The notes beneath the pieces were generated by a model. It ran no database searches. It was not told where the DNA came from and worked only from the letters and a program-made list of their open reading frames with translations. Both the position numbers and the translations under genes were made by a program. DNA of 64,000 nt from Pseudoalteromonas luteoviolacea (GTDB taxonomy: Bacteria; Pseudomonadota; Gammaproteobacteria; Enterobacterales; Alteromonadaceae). The stretch's first letter is position 1, and every line of letters starts with the position of its first letter. The stretch lies in the NCBI RefSeq assembly GCF_001750165.1, contig NZ_CP015411.1, positions 3,376,001 to 3,440,000 of the forward strand, written 5' to 3'. This document shows positions 1 to 9,882 of this stretch, piece by piece.

Positions 1-35
1 CCGCTAACCGCACGACGCCATCATTTCGAATAAAC

Positions 36-3000
36 CTATTTTGTTACAACAGCGGCACCACTAGTCCAAGGCCCACCCGCATCGATAACAGACTGCTGTA
101 GGTTCGGAATAGTTTTTCCTTGCAAAGTTGAAACACGTTTAATTACATCCTCCAGACCTTGCTGCGCATAGCCAAATTGCTGACGATGCTGCTTGGTAGG
201 GCCGTAAGAAGACCAGAGCGCAGATATCGCATATCCAAGACGGCTAGAGATATTAGCTGGTTTTGCACCTTTACGATTACGCGACTTCAGTCCTGTCAGT
301 TCCATGTTAATGGCATTAACCTCAGCCTGAGCTTTAGCGTATAACGACTCAAGCATACTGATGTTACCTGGCGTTCGATCTATCGCGGTGCGCAATGATT
401 GCAATGTTTTGGTTACTTCACTCAAAGCAGCAGTCGTTGACGTGTAACGTCTTTGAACGCTTTGAAGTTGCTCGCTAAATTCCGCAATAGCCTGAGCAGT
501 AGGACCTGATACCGCGCCCTCAGTAATTGCTTGCAATTCAAACTCTACAGGTGTCGCTAATTGAGATACATCACCTTTTATGCGTTTGTAAAGCGTCGCT
601 GTATATGTGCCAGGCATAACCATTCGACTCATCGCAAACGGGTCCCACATTGAAGCTTTTTCGCCTGTGATAGCCTGATTAGCCGCATACTCCATATCCC
701 AAGTTACACGGTGTATTCCCTTCGTTGTTTTACCAGCAACACGGTCCACAAAGTAACCTTGTGCATCTCGAATTTCAAGATATACAGCTGGCTTCGGCTC
801 TTGATTTTCTTTCTCAATCGCCTCCCAAGTCGGATATTTAGGATATTTCTCTTTTTTAACTAGTTCCTTTTCCGCTTGTTGACGCTGCTCTTTGGCTGTT
901 AATAAGCTGTCTTTTAGGAAGTATGTTAATGTTGCACCGTGCTCAGGGTTCTCTGCAACAAAGCGATCGTCACCGTCTGTACGACTGTGATTTGAATCCT
1001 CTTGGTACCACTTCACTGGACGGCCTGGCCCCATCAAGATAGCTTCCTGCTCCATGGCTTTTTCGGTCAATGTACGTAATGGCGTATAATCGTCAAGAAT
1101 ATAAATACCACGACCAAAAGTACCTGCTACTAAGTCATTCTCACGACGCTGTATTTTAACGTCACGTGTAGAAATCGTTGGAATACCACCATTGAGCTCT
1201 ATCCATTTTTTACCACCATCTACGGTGAAGAAAATACCAAACTCAGTACCAATAAACATCAGTTCTTTGTTTACATGGTCTTGCACAATACGCCAGACTA
1301 AATGCTTCTCTGGTAGGTCTTTTGCAAGCGACTTCCAAGTTTTACCTAAGTTCGTTGATTTGATCAGATATGGCTTAAAATCACCATATTTGTGATTATC
1401 TAGTGCAACATACACTGTATTCGGATCAAATAAGTCAGCACGAATGTCATTGACATAGGCGGTAGCAGGTACACCTTTAACACGCTTAAGATCAATCTTC
1501 TTCCAGTTTTTACCACCATCGCTGGTTACTTGAATTAAACCGTCGTCTGTGCCTGCCCATAAAATATTCTCATCGACCGGACTCTCGGAGAAGTTCGCAA
1601 TCGTATGGAACTCAGACATTGCATACAGATCCCAACCTGCTTCAACAGACCAAGTACGGCCCATCATTGGAGTGTGCATACGGTTACCATTTTTAGTCAA
1701 ATCACCTGAAATAGGCGTCCAACTATCACCACGGTCATCAGAGCGCCACACGCGCTGAGACGCAAAGTACACACGTTTTGGATCATGAGTAGAAACATTT
1801 ACCGGTGCATCCCAATTGAAACGCTCAGCTGGGTCGCCCGGCAAAGGCTGAGGCTTAATATACACATTCTCACGCGTTTTAAAATCATGACGAGCCAAAT
1901 TACCTTGCTGCCATTGAGAATACATAATATCTGGATTACCTGGCTCGACTGCTGGCTGATGCCCGTCTCCACCCAAAGTTAAGAACCAATCTTTGTTTTT
2001 GATCCCCTCTGAACGCAATGTTCGAGATGGACCACCTTGTGTTGAGTTATCCTGTGTGCCGCCGTAAACCTTATAAAATGGCTTAGAGTCATCGGGGGCA
2101 ACTTTATAGAATTGAGTTAATGGTAAATTAGCCATGAAGCGCCAGTTTTCCATGCGGTCATGTGACATATAAATGCCGCCATCAGAGCCAATCAGTACAA
2201 AATCAGGATCTGTCGGGTGGAATGCCATCGCATGGTCATCAACGTGCTTGCGCTTTGTATTGATAGGCGTCCAAGTTTTGCCGCCATCGTCAGAAACTTT
2301 ACTATAGTTACTGGCGATATAAATACGATCAAATTGATGCTTGTCAGCAAAGATTTCTTGGTAATAGTGCGGACCAGTACCCCCACCTACTTCATCAGAC
2401 ATTTTGGTCCAGCTCTGACCACGGTTGGCGGAACGATAAAGCCCCCCTTTACGATTATCAATTTCAACAGCAGCATAAACAACATCAGGGTTGATCGGGG
2501 AAATGGCTAAACCAATTTTACCCATATTACCTGTTGGAAGCCCTGTTTTAAGCTCTGTCCAAGTCTCACCGCCATCATCAGAGGTATGAATACCAGAGGC
2601 AGGACCTGTCCCGACATAAGCCTCTATTTTTCTCTGTCGAGACCAAGTTGCTGCATATAATTTATTTGGGTTTCTTGGGTCAATCAGCAGCGATGTTACG
2701 CCTGTCCATTCATCTTCTGGTTTTAATACCAATTTCCAAGTTTCACCACCATCAGTGGTTTTATATAAACCTCGCTCGCCACCACTTGTCCAAAGTGGAC
2801 CTTGTGCTGAAACCCAAACAGTGTTTGAATCTGTTGGGTGAATGATGATGTCAGAAATACGCTCAGACTTTTTCAAGCCCATATTTTTCCATGTTTTACC
2901 GCCATCCATTGACTTATAAACACCGTCACCAAAGCTGATATGGCGACCGCCGTTGTTTTCGCCAGTGCCTACCCAAATGATATTTGAGTTGCTCGGGTCG

Positions 3001-3308
3001 ATCGTCACATCACCAGTCGAATAAACAGCTTGTTTATCGAAAATAGGCGTCCATGTCGTGCCCGCATTTTCAGTTTTCCAAATACCACCTGATCCTACCG
3101 CAGTATACCAAGTAGATGGATTATTTGGGTCTACCTCAATATCAGCGATACGTCCTGACATATATGCAGGGCCAATATTTCGAAGTTTCATTGACTCAAA
3201 GGTTTTACTGCTAAAGATGGCTTTTTCTTCATCCGATTTAGCGGCCAGCGTCGTTGAACTGGCACATGCTAAAGATACAGCAACTGCTGCTTTTAATAGT
3301 GCATTCAT
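36..3308 (-). CDS. Secreted BNR/sortilin-like beta-propeller protein
   Basis: Exported protein of about 1090 residues made largely of Asp-box (BNR) repeats of the form S-x-D-x-G-x-T-W, about ten of them between residues 80 and 710 (e.g. KTTDGGETWK, VSDDGGKTWT, RSDDRGDSWT). This is the arrangement of sortilin/Vps10-like and glycosyl-hydrolase-like propellers. The last 330 residues are a separate alpha/beta tail without a recognised catalytic motif. I moved the start 11 codons in from the longest ORF: the ATG at 3308 has GGTGGG just upstream and begins a clean signal peptide (MNALLKAAVAVSLACASS, then TLAA). Homologues are usually annotated only as BNR or WD40/YVTN repeat proteins; the substrate is unknown and enzymatic activity is not implied. 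It stands alone on the minus strand. Confidence 0.85.
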   Translation of the reverse strand: MNALLKAAVAVSLACASSTTLAAKSDEEKAIFSSKTFESMKLRNIGPAYMSGRIADIEVDPNNPSTWYTAVGSGGIWKTENAGTTWTPIFDKQAVYSTGDVTIDPSNSNIIWVGTGENNGGRHISFGDGVYKSMDGGKTWKNMGLKKSERISDIIIHPTDSNTVWVSAQGPLWTSGGERGLYKTTDGGETWKLVLKPEDEWTGVTSLLIDPRNPNKLYAATWSRQRKIEAYVGTGPASGIHTSDDGGETWTELKTGLPTGNMGKIGLAISPINPDVVYAAVEIDNRKGGLYRSANRGQSWTKMSDEVGGGTGPHYYQEIFADKHQFDRIYIASNYSKVSDDGGKTWTPINTKRKHVDDHAMAFHPTDPDFVLIGSDGGIYMSHDRMENWRFMANLPLTQFYKVAPDDSKPFYKVYGGTQDNSTQGGPSRTLRSEGIKNKDWFLTLGGDGHQPAVEPGNPDIMYSQWQQGNLARHDFKTRENVYIKPQPLPGDPAERFNWDAPVNVSTHDPKRVYFASQRVWRSDDRGDSWTPISGDLTKNGNRMHTPMMGRTWSVEAGWDLYAMSEFHTIANFSESPVDENILWAGTDDGLIQVTSDGGKNWKKIDLKRVKGVPATAYVNDIRADLFDPNTVYVALDNHKYGDFKPYLIKSTNLGKTWKSLAKDLPEKHLVWRIVQDHVNKELMFIGTEFGIFFTVDGGKKWIELNGGIPTISTRDVKIQRRENDLVAGTFGRGIYILDDYTPLRTLTEKAMEQEAILMGPGRPVKWYQEDSNHSRTDGDDRFVAENPEHGATLTYFLKDSLLTAKEQRQQAEKELVKKEKYPKYPTWEAIEKENQEPKPAVYLEIRDAQGYFVDRVAGKTTKGIHRVTWDMEYAANQAITGEKASMWDPFAMSRMVMPGTYTATLYKRIKGDVSQLATPVEFELQAITEGAVSGPTAQAIAEFSEQLQSVQRRYTSTTAALSEVTKTLQSLRTAIDRTPGNISMLESLYAKAQAEVNAINMELTGLKSRNRKGAKPANISSRLGYAISALWSSYGPTKQHRQQFGYAQQGLEDVIKRVSTLQGKTIPNLQQSVIDAGGPWTSGAAVVTK

Positions 3309-3685
3309 TTTCCCACCGATGTTGGTTTTTGTTTTTGTCAAATCAACACTAACTTAAAAAATGATATACGTATGTAAATATTCGCTGAGATTACAGAAAA
3401 TAGAGTCTAAAGTTATATTGTAACATTTTGTGTTAAATCTAAGCTTTTCATCACTACCGAAGCAAACTAATTCATATCGTATATTGGCAGCAGCTATACG
3501 TTACGCATGTGCATAATAAGCAAAATTATCCTTTTTTATCAGGATATAAGAAGCAGTCGATACTATAAATAAATATTGATAGTAAGATAAGAGTTGAAAC
3601 GGGGCTTAATTGAGAAGAATATTATATCGCTCCAACCTGTTAAACACTTGACGTGTTCAACAGGTCAAAGACAAGCTTTACAAAA
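3309..3685. other. Intergenic region upstream of the BNR gene
   Basis: About 377 bases between the BNR gene start and the sohB stop. It is AT-rich and holds only the hairpin at 3635-3665. I see no convincing small gene; the promoter of the BNR gene must lie here but I could not place it with confidence. Confidence 0.5.
3635..3665. terminator. Hairpin downstream of sohB
   Basis: Inverted repeat with arms acctgtt/aacaggt and aacac/gtgtt around the loop ttgac, with one A.C mismatch. It lies 20 bases past the sohB stop. There is no clean T tract on either strand, so termination is likely but not certain. Confidence 0.4.
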
Positions 3686-4690
3686 CTACAGCTTGTTAGA
3701 TTGAATACGAGAAAGTAATTTAACACCTAACTTTTCCGCAACAACACTGAGCCCTAAACCAAAACGTTCAGCCAGTGCTTTCTTAGTTTTATACTTCACT
3801 TTATACAATTGGTGAGATTCATTTAAATCCAATATCAGATCATCACTGGTTTTGATCTCATCAACTAGATCAAACTCTTTTGCATGCGTTGCGAACCAGT
3901 GCTCACCTGTCGCTACTTTATCAATGTCCATATGTGGTCTATGGTCAGCAACAAACTGCTTGAATAAAGTATGTGTGTGCTCAACTTCACTTTTAAATTT
4001 ATCACGTCCCTGCTCAGTATTTTCACCAAACATGGTTAGCGTACGCTTGTATTCACCCGCGGTGATTTGTTCAAACTCAACATCATTTTTCTTCAGAATT
4101 TTATTAAAGTTAGGAATTTGAGCCAGTACACCGATAGAGCCTACAATAGCAAAAGGAGCTGCTACAATCTTATCAGCCACACACGCCATCATATAACCGC
4201 CACTTGCCGCCACTTTATCTACGCTAATTGTAAGCGGTAGGCCTGCTTGCTTTAATCTGATCAGTTGAGACGCAGCTAAACCATAGCCATGGACAACACC
4301 ACCGCCACTTTCAACATTAACCAATACCTGATCTTTTTCTTTATCAGCGATCGTTAGAATTGCTGTAATTTCCTCACGTAAGCTCGCCACTTCATTCGCG
4401 TCAATGCTGCCAGAGAAGTCAATAACAAATGCTTTTTTCTCTGGCTTTTCATCTGATTTCTTTTTACTTTCTTTCAGATACGCCTTTAGAGCTTTTTTAT
4501 CTAATGTCTGATGAAGAAAATCTTCTTTTGCTTCCGCCAGTTGAGAAGATAGGTCTTTAACTTCTATCTCACCTGATTTACTTTTTGGTTTTTGGCTTGC
4601 GCCAACCGCTAATACAATAATGGCACCCACAGCAATCACAATTGTTACTGCTTTGGCCAAAAATAACCCATATTCAAACAAAAAAGCCAA
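3686..4690 (-). CDS. sohB: SohB, inner-membrane peptidase S49 (SppA-like)
   Basis: 334 residues, close to the 349 of E. coli SohB. An N-terminal membrane segment (about residues 8-30) is followed by a charged linker, the S49 N-terminal domain and the crotonase-like serine protease fold. The Ser/Lys dyad of the family is visible: Ser163 in AASGGYMM and Lys215 in GEYKRTLTMFG. The active site is expected to act on membrane or periplasmic peptides; SohB was first found as a multicopy suppressor of periplasmic protease loss. In enterobacteria sohB sits beside yciK, as it does here within about 3 kb, separated by a lipase gene. Identification by homology is strong; physiological substrates are unknown. 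Confidence 0.92.
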   Translation of the reverse strand: MAFLFEYGLFLAKAVTIVIAVGAIIVLAVGASQKPKSKSGEIEVKDLSSQLAEAKEDFLHQTLDKKALKAYLKESKKKSDEKPEKKAFVIDFSGSIDANEVASLREEITAILTIADKEKDQVLVNVESGGGVVHGYGLAASQLIRLKQAGLPLTISVDKVAASGGYMMACVADKIVAAPFAIVGSIGVLAQIPNFNKILKKNDVEFEQITAGEYKRTLTMFGENTEQGRDKFKSEVEHTHTLFKQFVADHRPHMDIDKVATGEHWFATHAKEFDLVDEIKTSDDLILDLNESHQLYKVKYKTKKALAERFGLGLSVVAEKLGVKLLSRIQSNKL

Positions 4691-4821
4691 CGCTATCTCC
4701 CAAACCCTTGTCTATCAGTCTATTTAATCAAAAATAATTGACTTCATCTTGTCCTAAATAACGCTACATTGCAATAAAACCATGATAACTAGTCTCATTT
4801 AGGTCAAATGATACGCATAAA

Positions 4822-4845
4822 AAAAGCCGCTAATTAGCGGCTTTT
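4822..4845 (-). terminator. Intrinsic terminator of the lipase gene
   Basis: Perfect inverted repeat, aaaagccgc / gcggctttt around taatta. On the minus strand it is followed by a run of T residues (plus-strand A run 4819-4825). It lies 15 bases beyond the lipase stop. Confidence 0.85.
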
Positions 4846-4859
4846 ACAGACCAAAAATG

Positions 4860-7322
4860 CTACTTAGCAATCACACTCTCGTCTGTGATTGGTAACATCA
4901 AGCCTTTGGATGCTAGATAAGTAGCAACTTGCTTTTGCATTTCTGCTGTTGCCTGAGCATGACCAAGGGCTGTGCCACCTGTTCGCTCGTCAAATGCTGG
5001 CGTTAATAATGAGCTATGATGGCCTTGTGAGAAGTTCACAACATAACGTCCTGCAGTACCATCTGTTGACTGCTTAGACTCAGTTGCAGTCTCTAGCCCC
5101 ATCAATGCCGCAAGTGGAGTACTGCCGCCCAATGGGTTACGAGGCAATGTTGTCGCAGGGATAACTTGGTCACCCTTATTTTCACCTTCACCACCCACAA
5201 CAACACTCATGTACATAGGTGTATTGACTGCACGCACTAGTGGCGCATAGTTCAGCGGATCAGCGCTATCTAACACGGTTTGCGATGCATAAGCGAACTG
5301 ATCAACGGTCGCGTTAATGGCTGCAATTGAAGCAAGATCTCCCTCAGCTTCTAAATTTGCAACAAACGTATTGTATGCACATGCAGCAAACGCACTTGCG
5401 CTGCCAGCAAACGAACCACAATCAGCAATTGCCCCTTCTTGAAGGTAACTTACAAACTTTTTAGAAACCGCTAAATCAGAAGCCCCCTGAACAACAGCAG
5501 TTTTTACAACAGGTCCAAATGAAGCTGACTCAACGAGGAAGTTTGCAATACCTGCACCACCGCTAGACAGTGCGGCTGGGCCCACTTTAAACAACGGCTC
5601 CGCTGCTTTAAGCGCCTCATTGTCAAACGGCAAGTTTGCATGTGCTATGAAACTTGGCGCAACAACTGAGCCCAAAGACTGGCCGACAAAGCTCACGTCA
5701 TTCGTATTGAAATTAAGTGGAACTTGAGAAAATGCATTAATTGCATTTAACCCAAATCGCAATGCCAGTAAGTCCGCTGTTGATTGGCGAAGGTTATCAC
5801 GCGCAACAAGCAGAGATTGCAAGTTCATATAATGTAAGACGCTCTTAGTCGTCGCATTAAACTCATCAACACCGTCACCATCTACGTCAATACCACGCTC
5901 ACCATGCATTGGGTGATCTATCGCCACAGTCGCAAAGCCAGCCTGAGACAACGCTAACGTCAAGCTAAGCATGTCCTCTTTCTTACTGGTGATGCCATGT
6001 TGCATAATCACAACAGGAAAGCCTGTCTCCGGTGCTTCTGATAATGGGAATGTGATTTGCACTGGCGCATTCGCAACCCATTGCTCTTTAGGAATTACAT
6101 TGTACTTAGACACAAATTTTTGTGCATCAAGACCTAGATCTCGCAACTGGCCACCAGAAAGCGCATGACACTGCGCATCGACTGTGCCAGCTTCCGGCTC
6201 AGGTAACTGGCCACCAGCAGCTTCAGCTGCACCTTTTGCAGCTGCAACAGCAACGCCGTTGTCGCATAAAGCTTGCCAATAAGTATCGGCCAGCGCTACA
6301 TCCTCACCATTTTTTGGTTGAGATAAATATTGAGGTAGTTGGATATTACCTTTCAGATAGCGGATCCCACCAGCGGCTTGCAGCAACTCAGGCGAAAGTG
6401 CAGCAGCTAAACCAAGCTCAGTAAACTTATCAGCGACTGACATAAAATCTTGTTCAGGCACTGCTACAATTGGCTGTTTAGCCGTTCCAAATGTGGATGC
6501 TAACAGCTGCTTGATAGTGCCAACAACAGGGCCTGTCGCTTGTGTTGTCATTGCCGCCGTATAAACAATTTCTTCCGCACCGATGGATTCGCTAGAAACA
6601 AGCGCTTGCTCATAGCTGCGAATAACCGCTTGCAGGGACTTCTGCGCGTCAGTCACTAAAGGCGCTTCTTGACGAAGCAGTGTATATGTTGATGAAGGCG
6701 TTAAGCTTCTTCCGCCATCTACTGTATCTTTAATATTGGTGGTCAATACCGTAATGTAAGTCGTGTTAGACTTAAACGGTTTAACAGGGATGACGTTAAT
6801 GTTTTGGCCATCTTCACTTAATTGAGAAACAAAGTCGCCAGTTGGACCAAATGTTAACTCACTCACTACGCGGCAGGCTAATGCAGGGCTCAGGTTTTGG
6901 CATGCCTCAGTTTGCGCATCATCACCCATAACAACTTCAAATATGCGCACTGCGCCCGGCGCTGCAACTGTCGCCGCATCAATAGTGACACCCGTCGGCG
7001 TATTCAAACCAATTTGATATGGCATTTGTGTAGACCAACCGTCCAAACCACCAAGTGCTAGAGAAGGGTCCGCGTAGCCAGCGCGTGATAGCAGAGGCTT
7101 GGAATCGCCATCTAGCTCACCTGGAATATTGAGCGTGCCATCTTGTGTACCACTAAATAGAATGTCATTGGGTACGGAAATAACACCATTTGAGGGATCA
7201 AATTTAACCGATGCAACAGGCATTACAGGTTTGGTGTCTTGCTTTACATCTTCTAGCGTTTCACCGCCACCACAGCCTGCTAATGCAGCTGAAACAGCGA
7301 GTGGTAGTAACAGTTTCTTCAT
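4860..7322 (-). CDS. VolA/Pla-1/cef-family extracellular lipase lipoprotein
   Basis: 820-residue lipoprotein: signal sequence with lipobox LAGC (Cys17) followed by GGG. The C-terminal half is an alpha/beta hydrolase: an oxyanion-type stretch near VVIMQHGITS (residues 437-446), the HPMHG segment at 470-474 and the nucleophile elbow GQSLG at 547-551 with Ser549. The general architecture and length match the VolA / Pla-1 / cef lipase family (Vibrio VolA is a surface-exposed lysophospholipase). Four cysteines at residues 141, 150, 353 and 385 may form disulfides. It is transcribed alone with its own terminator. Surface exposure and lysophospholipid use are inferred from the family; homology is strong. 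Confidence 0.85.
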   Translation of the reverse strand: MKKLLLPLAVSAALAGCGGGETLEDVKQDTKPVMPVASVKFDPSNGVISVPNDILFSGTQDGTLNIPGELDGDSKPLLSRAGYADPSLALGGLDGWSTQMPYQIGLNTPTGVTIDAATVAAPGAVRIFEVVMGDDAQTEACQNLSPALACRVVSELTFGPTGDFVSQLSEDGQNINVIPVKPFKSNTTYITVLTTNIKDTVDGGRSLTPSSTYTLLRQEAPLVTDAQKSLQAVIRSYEQALVSSESIGAEEIVYTAAMTTQATGPVVGTIKQLLASTFGTAKQPIVAVPEQDFMSVADKFTELGLAAALSPELLQAAGGIRYLKGNIQLPQYLSQPKNGEDVALADTYWQALCDNGVAVAAAKGAAEAAGGQLPEPEAGTVDAQCHALSGGQLRDLGLDAQKFVSKYNVIPKEQWVANAPVQITFPLSEAPETGFPVVIMQHGITSKKEDMLSLTLALSQAGFATVAIDHPMHGERGIDVDGDGVDEFNATTKSVLHYMNLQSLLVARDNLRQSTADLLALRFGLNAINAFSQVPLNFNTNDVSFVGQSLGSVVAPSFIAHANLPFDNEALKAAEPLFKVGPAALSSGGAGIANFLVESASFGPVVKTAVVQGASDLAVSKKFVSYLQEGAIADCGSFAGSASAFAACAYNTFVANLEAEGDLASIAAINATVDQFAYASQTVLDSADPLNYAPLVRAVNTPMYMSVVVGGEGENKGDQVIPATTLPRNPLGGSTPLAALMGLETATESKQSTDGTAGRYVVNFSQGHHSSLLTPAFDERTGGTALGHAQATAEMQKQVATYLASKGLMLPITDESVIAK

Positions 7323-7574
7323 TGTATTGGCTCCGACATAATTTTATTATTATTGTTCCCTCGGCCAGCGCCTACCCTTGCCTCTAAGATGTAAGCATAA
7401 ATAAGCCGCCGAGAATAATTCGTTAAAACTATGTAATTTTGCTTTTAATAAGACATTAGACCAGTTTAACTTAACGCAAAGTGTAGCCTTTCGCCACTCA
7501 TATTTGCAATAAATTCGATAACTTGCGTCGTGACTATGATAAAATATAGCAAATGTATTTGTTCGAGGTCCAAT

Positions 7575-8318
7575 ATGCAAACTTATAATGCAGCTAGTAA
7601 TGCACTAGAAAATAAGGTGATTTTGGTCACAGGTGCGGGTGATGGTATCGGTCGAATTGCCGCCATACATTATGCCAAGCATGGCGCCACTGTGATTTTG
7701 TTAGGGAAAACTACCAGCAAACTAGAAGCGGTTTATGATGAAATCATTAATGCAGGTTACCCACAACCTGCTATCGTGCCATTGGACCTTAAAGGCGCGA
7801 CTAAACAACACTACCGAGATCTCGCGTCGACCATTGAACAGCAGTTTGGTAAATTAGATGGGCTGCTTAATAATGCAGCCGTTTTGGGCACTATGGGCCC
7901 GCTAGAACATTTTTGCGTTTCTACTTTTGAAAACGTCATAAAAGTGAATGTCACCGCACAGGCGATGATCACACGCTTTCTATTCCCAGTCATGCGCAAA
8001 GCACCAAGTGCTTCAATCATTTTCACCTCGTCTGGTGTAGGGCGACAAGGCCGTGAATTTTGGGGAGCTTATGCAATCTCTAAATTTGCCACTGAAGGAA
8101 TGATGCAAACCTGGGCCTGTGAAGTGGGTAAAACCAATATCCGAGTCAATTGCATCAATCCCGGTGCCACCCGTACTAGCATGCGAGAAGCCGCCTTCCC
8201 AGGTGAAGACAAAGATAAGTTAAAAACCGCTGAGGATTTAATGCCAACATATCTATATTTGATGTCAGATGACTCATTAGAAGTGAACGGCCAATCAATT
8301 GATGCTCAGCCAAAATAA
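7575..8318 (+). CDS. yciK: YciK-type short-chain dehydrogenase/reductase
   Basis: 247 residues from the ATG at 7575, which has a GAGG ribosome site 6 bases upstream; the longer ORF beginning at 7530 has no such support. Classical SDR: cofactor loop TGAGDGIGR near the N-terminus, NNAA motif, catalytic Ser in FTSSGVG and the Y-x-x-x-K pair in YAISKFA. The C-terminal end (SDDSLEVNGQSIDAQPK) is typical of YciK, E. coli length 252. NADP(H)-dependent oxidoreductase of unknown natural substrate. It is divergent from the lipase gene and convergent with rluB, sharing the terminator between them. Confidence 0.9.
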   Translation: MQTYNAASNALENKVILVTGAGDGIGRIAAIHYAKHGATVILLGKTTSKLEAVYDEIINAGYPQPAIVPLDLKGATKQHYRDLASTIEQQFGKLDGLLNNAAVLGTMGPLEHFCVSTFENVIKVNVTAQAMITRFLFPVMRKAPSASIIFTSSGVGRQGREFWGAYAISKFATEGMMQTWACEVGKTNIRVNCINPGATRTSMREAAFPGEDKDKLKTAEDLMPTYLYLMSDDSLEVNGQSIDAQPK

Positions 8319-8340
8319 GCGTGTAATATTTACTCAAAAC

Positions 8341-8366
8341 AAAAAAGGGCTGATTGGCCCTTTTTT
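8341..8366. terminator. Bidirectional terminator between yciK and rluB
   Basis: A6-GGGC / GCCC-T6 hairpin with a six-base loop. The flanking A and T runs let it serve both yciK (plus) and rluB (minus). Confidence 0.85.
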
Positions 8367-8382
8367 ATTACTACACTCGCAA

Positions 8383-9243
8383 TTATCGACGCTTAGTCTG
8401 TTTCAAACGCTGATTATGCTTATGTACCGCTTTTCTAATACGATTCACCTTAGCACGCTTATCTTTGCGCTTTTCAGGCATCACAGATAACTTAGTTTGT
8501 GTTTCAGGTCTCAGGCTTACTGATTTTCTTAAGTAGTTCACGTCTTCTAGCGCCAACTCTTCCCAACCGCCTTGTGGTAAACGTTTATTCAGTTCTAACT
8601 TACCGTAACGAACACGGATCAAGCGTGATACTTCGACCTCTTGTGACTGCCATAAACGACGTACTTCACGGTTACGACCCTCTGTTAGCGTTACATTAAA
8701 CCACTTGTTGATACCTTCACCACCACGCGGTTTAATAGATAAGAACTTAGCATGTCCATCTTCTAATTCAACACCTTGAGAAAGTGTTTTCAGTGTTTGA
8801 TTCGTCACTTCACCAAATACACGCACAGAGTATTCACGCTCTACTTCATATTTAGGGTGCATTAAACGGTTTGCCAGCTCACCATCATTAGTAAACAATA
8901 ATAAACCTGAAGTATTGATATCCAATCGACCAATGGCAATCCAACGATCACCTTCCAATCGCGGAAGCCTATCAAATACCGTACGACGCCCTTCAGGATC
9001 TTTACGTGTACACAGCTCACCTTCTGGCTTGTGATACATTAAAACTCGGCAAATACGTTCTTCTTTTTGCTCAATTTTAACCACATGGCCATCAACGCGG
9101 ATCACCGCATTTTCTTCGACTCTGTCGCCCAATTTAGCAACTTTACCATCAACACTGACACGATTTGAGTCAATATATTTTTCCATTTCACGACGCGAGC
9201 CAACACCGGCGCGCGCTAATACTTTTTGTAGCTTTTCACTCAT
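8383..9243 (-). CDS. rluB: RluB, 23S rRNA pseudouridine(2605) synthase
   Basis: 286 residues (E. coli RluB 291). N-terminal S4 RNA-binding domain (residues 1-60, starting EKLQKVLARAGVGSRRE) followed by the RsuA-type catalytic domain with GRLDINTSGLL, Asp108 being the expected catalytic aspartate. A lysine/arginine-rich tail (KRKDKRAKVNRIRK...) follows, as is common in RluB. The enzyme converts U2605 of 23S rRNA to pseudouridine. Its start overlaps the scpB stop by four bases (ATGA), indicating translational coupling as the last gene of the rnm-yciO-scpA-scpB-rluB series. Confidence 0.95.
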   Translation of the reverse strand: MSEKLQKVLARAGVGSRREMEKYIDSNRVSVDGKVAKLGDRVEENAVIRVDGHVVKIEQKEERICRVLMYHKPEGELCTRKDPEGRRTVFDRLPRLEGDRWIAIGRLDINTSGLLLFTNDGELANRLMHPKYEVEREYSVRVFGEVTNQTLKTLSQGVELEDGHAKFLSIKPRGGEGINKWFNVTLTEGRNREVRRLWQSQEVEVSRLIRVRYGKLELNKRLPQGGWEELALEDVNYLRKSVSLRPETQTKLSVMPEKRKDKRAKVNRIRKAVHKHNQRLKQTKRR

Positions 9244-9827
9244 TCTGATGGTTCTCTCACAGAAGGATCATTTAACATCTGATCTAACTTCTCGGTTTGC
9301 AGTTCTGGGAGTTTTGGCAACCCATCCAGCCCTGTAAGCGAGAAGTAATCTAAAAATAACTTGGTTGTCGCATACAGTGCGGGTTTACCCGGCACCTCTT
9401 TATGACCAACAACCTTTATCCATTGCCGCTCTAATAAGCTTTTCATAATGTTAGAGCTGACTGTCACACCACGGACTTGTTCAATTTCACCACGAGTAAT
9501 TGGTTGACGATAGGCAATTAATGCCAGCGTTTCCAACGTTGCCCGAGAATACTTAGGTGCTTTTTCTTGCCAGAGCATATTTAGCCATGGACTCAAGCTT
9601 GGGCATGCTTGAAAGCGATACCCTGTGCCTACTTCAACAAGTCGTACACCGCGTGTTTGATAGTGTTCGAAAATCGTTTCTATCGCTTGCCCTATTCGCT
9701 GATCAGAAACATGAATATCTTGCAGCACCGTCTCTTTCATGTGCTTTTTCGAAAGAGGCTTATCCGCCACAAAAATGGCAGCTTCAACCAATTCGACAAG
9801 TTGTTCATCACTGACTCGGCGTTTCAT
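9240..9827 (-). CDS. scpB: ScpB, SMC-ScpAB condensin subunit
   Basis: 195 residues with the two winged-helix domains of ScpB; diagnostic segments are RATLETLALIAYRQPITRGEIE and the YATTKLFLDYFSL stretch. ScpB dimers bind the ScpA kleisin and regulate SMC in chromosome condensation and segregation. It lies 55 bases after scpA and overlaps rluB by 4 bases, the common scpA-scpB-rluB order. The Alteromonadales carry ScpAB although enteric bacteria use MukBEF. Confidence 0.94.
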   Translation of the reverse strand: MKRRVSDEQLVELVEAAIFVADKPLSKKHMKETVLQDIHVSDQRIGQAIETIFEHYQTRGVRLVEVGTGYRFQACPSLSPWLNMLWQEKAPKYSRATLETLALIAYRQPITRGEIEQVRGVTVSSNIMKSLLERQWIKVVGHKEVPGKPALYATTKLFLDYFSLTGLDGLPKLPELQTEKLDQMLNDPSVREPSE

Positions 9828-9882
9828 GTCACTATTTCTTCATAAGGCTAGTAGAAGGCGCGGTATTATGACAGAGCCGAGG

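Noticed and set aside
7350..7580. 76-codon minus-strand ORF between the lipase and yciK
   Set aside because: Lies in the divergent promoter gap, has no ribosome site and a random-looking composition; overlaps the yciK start.
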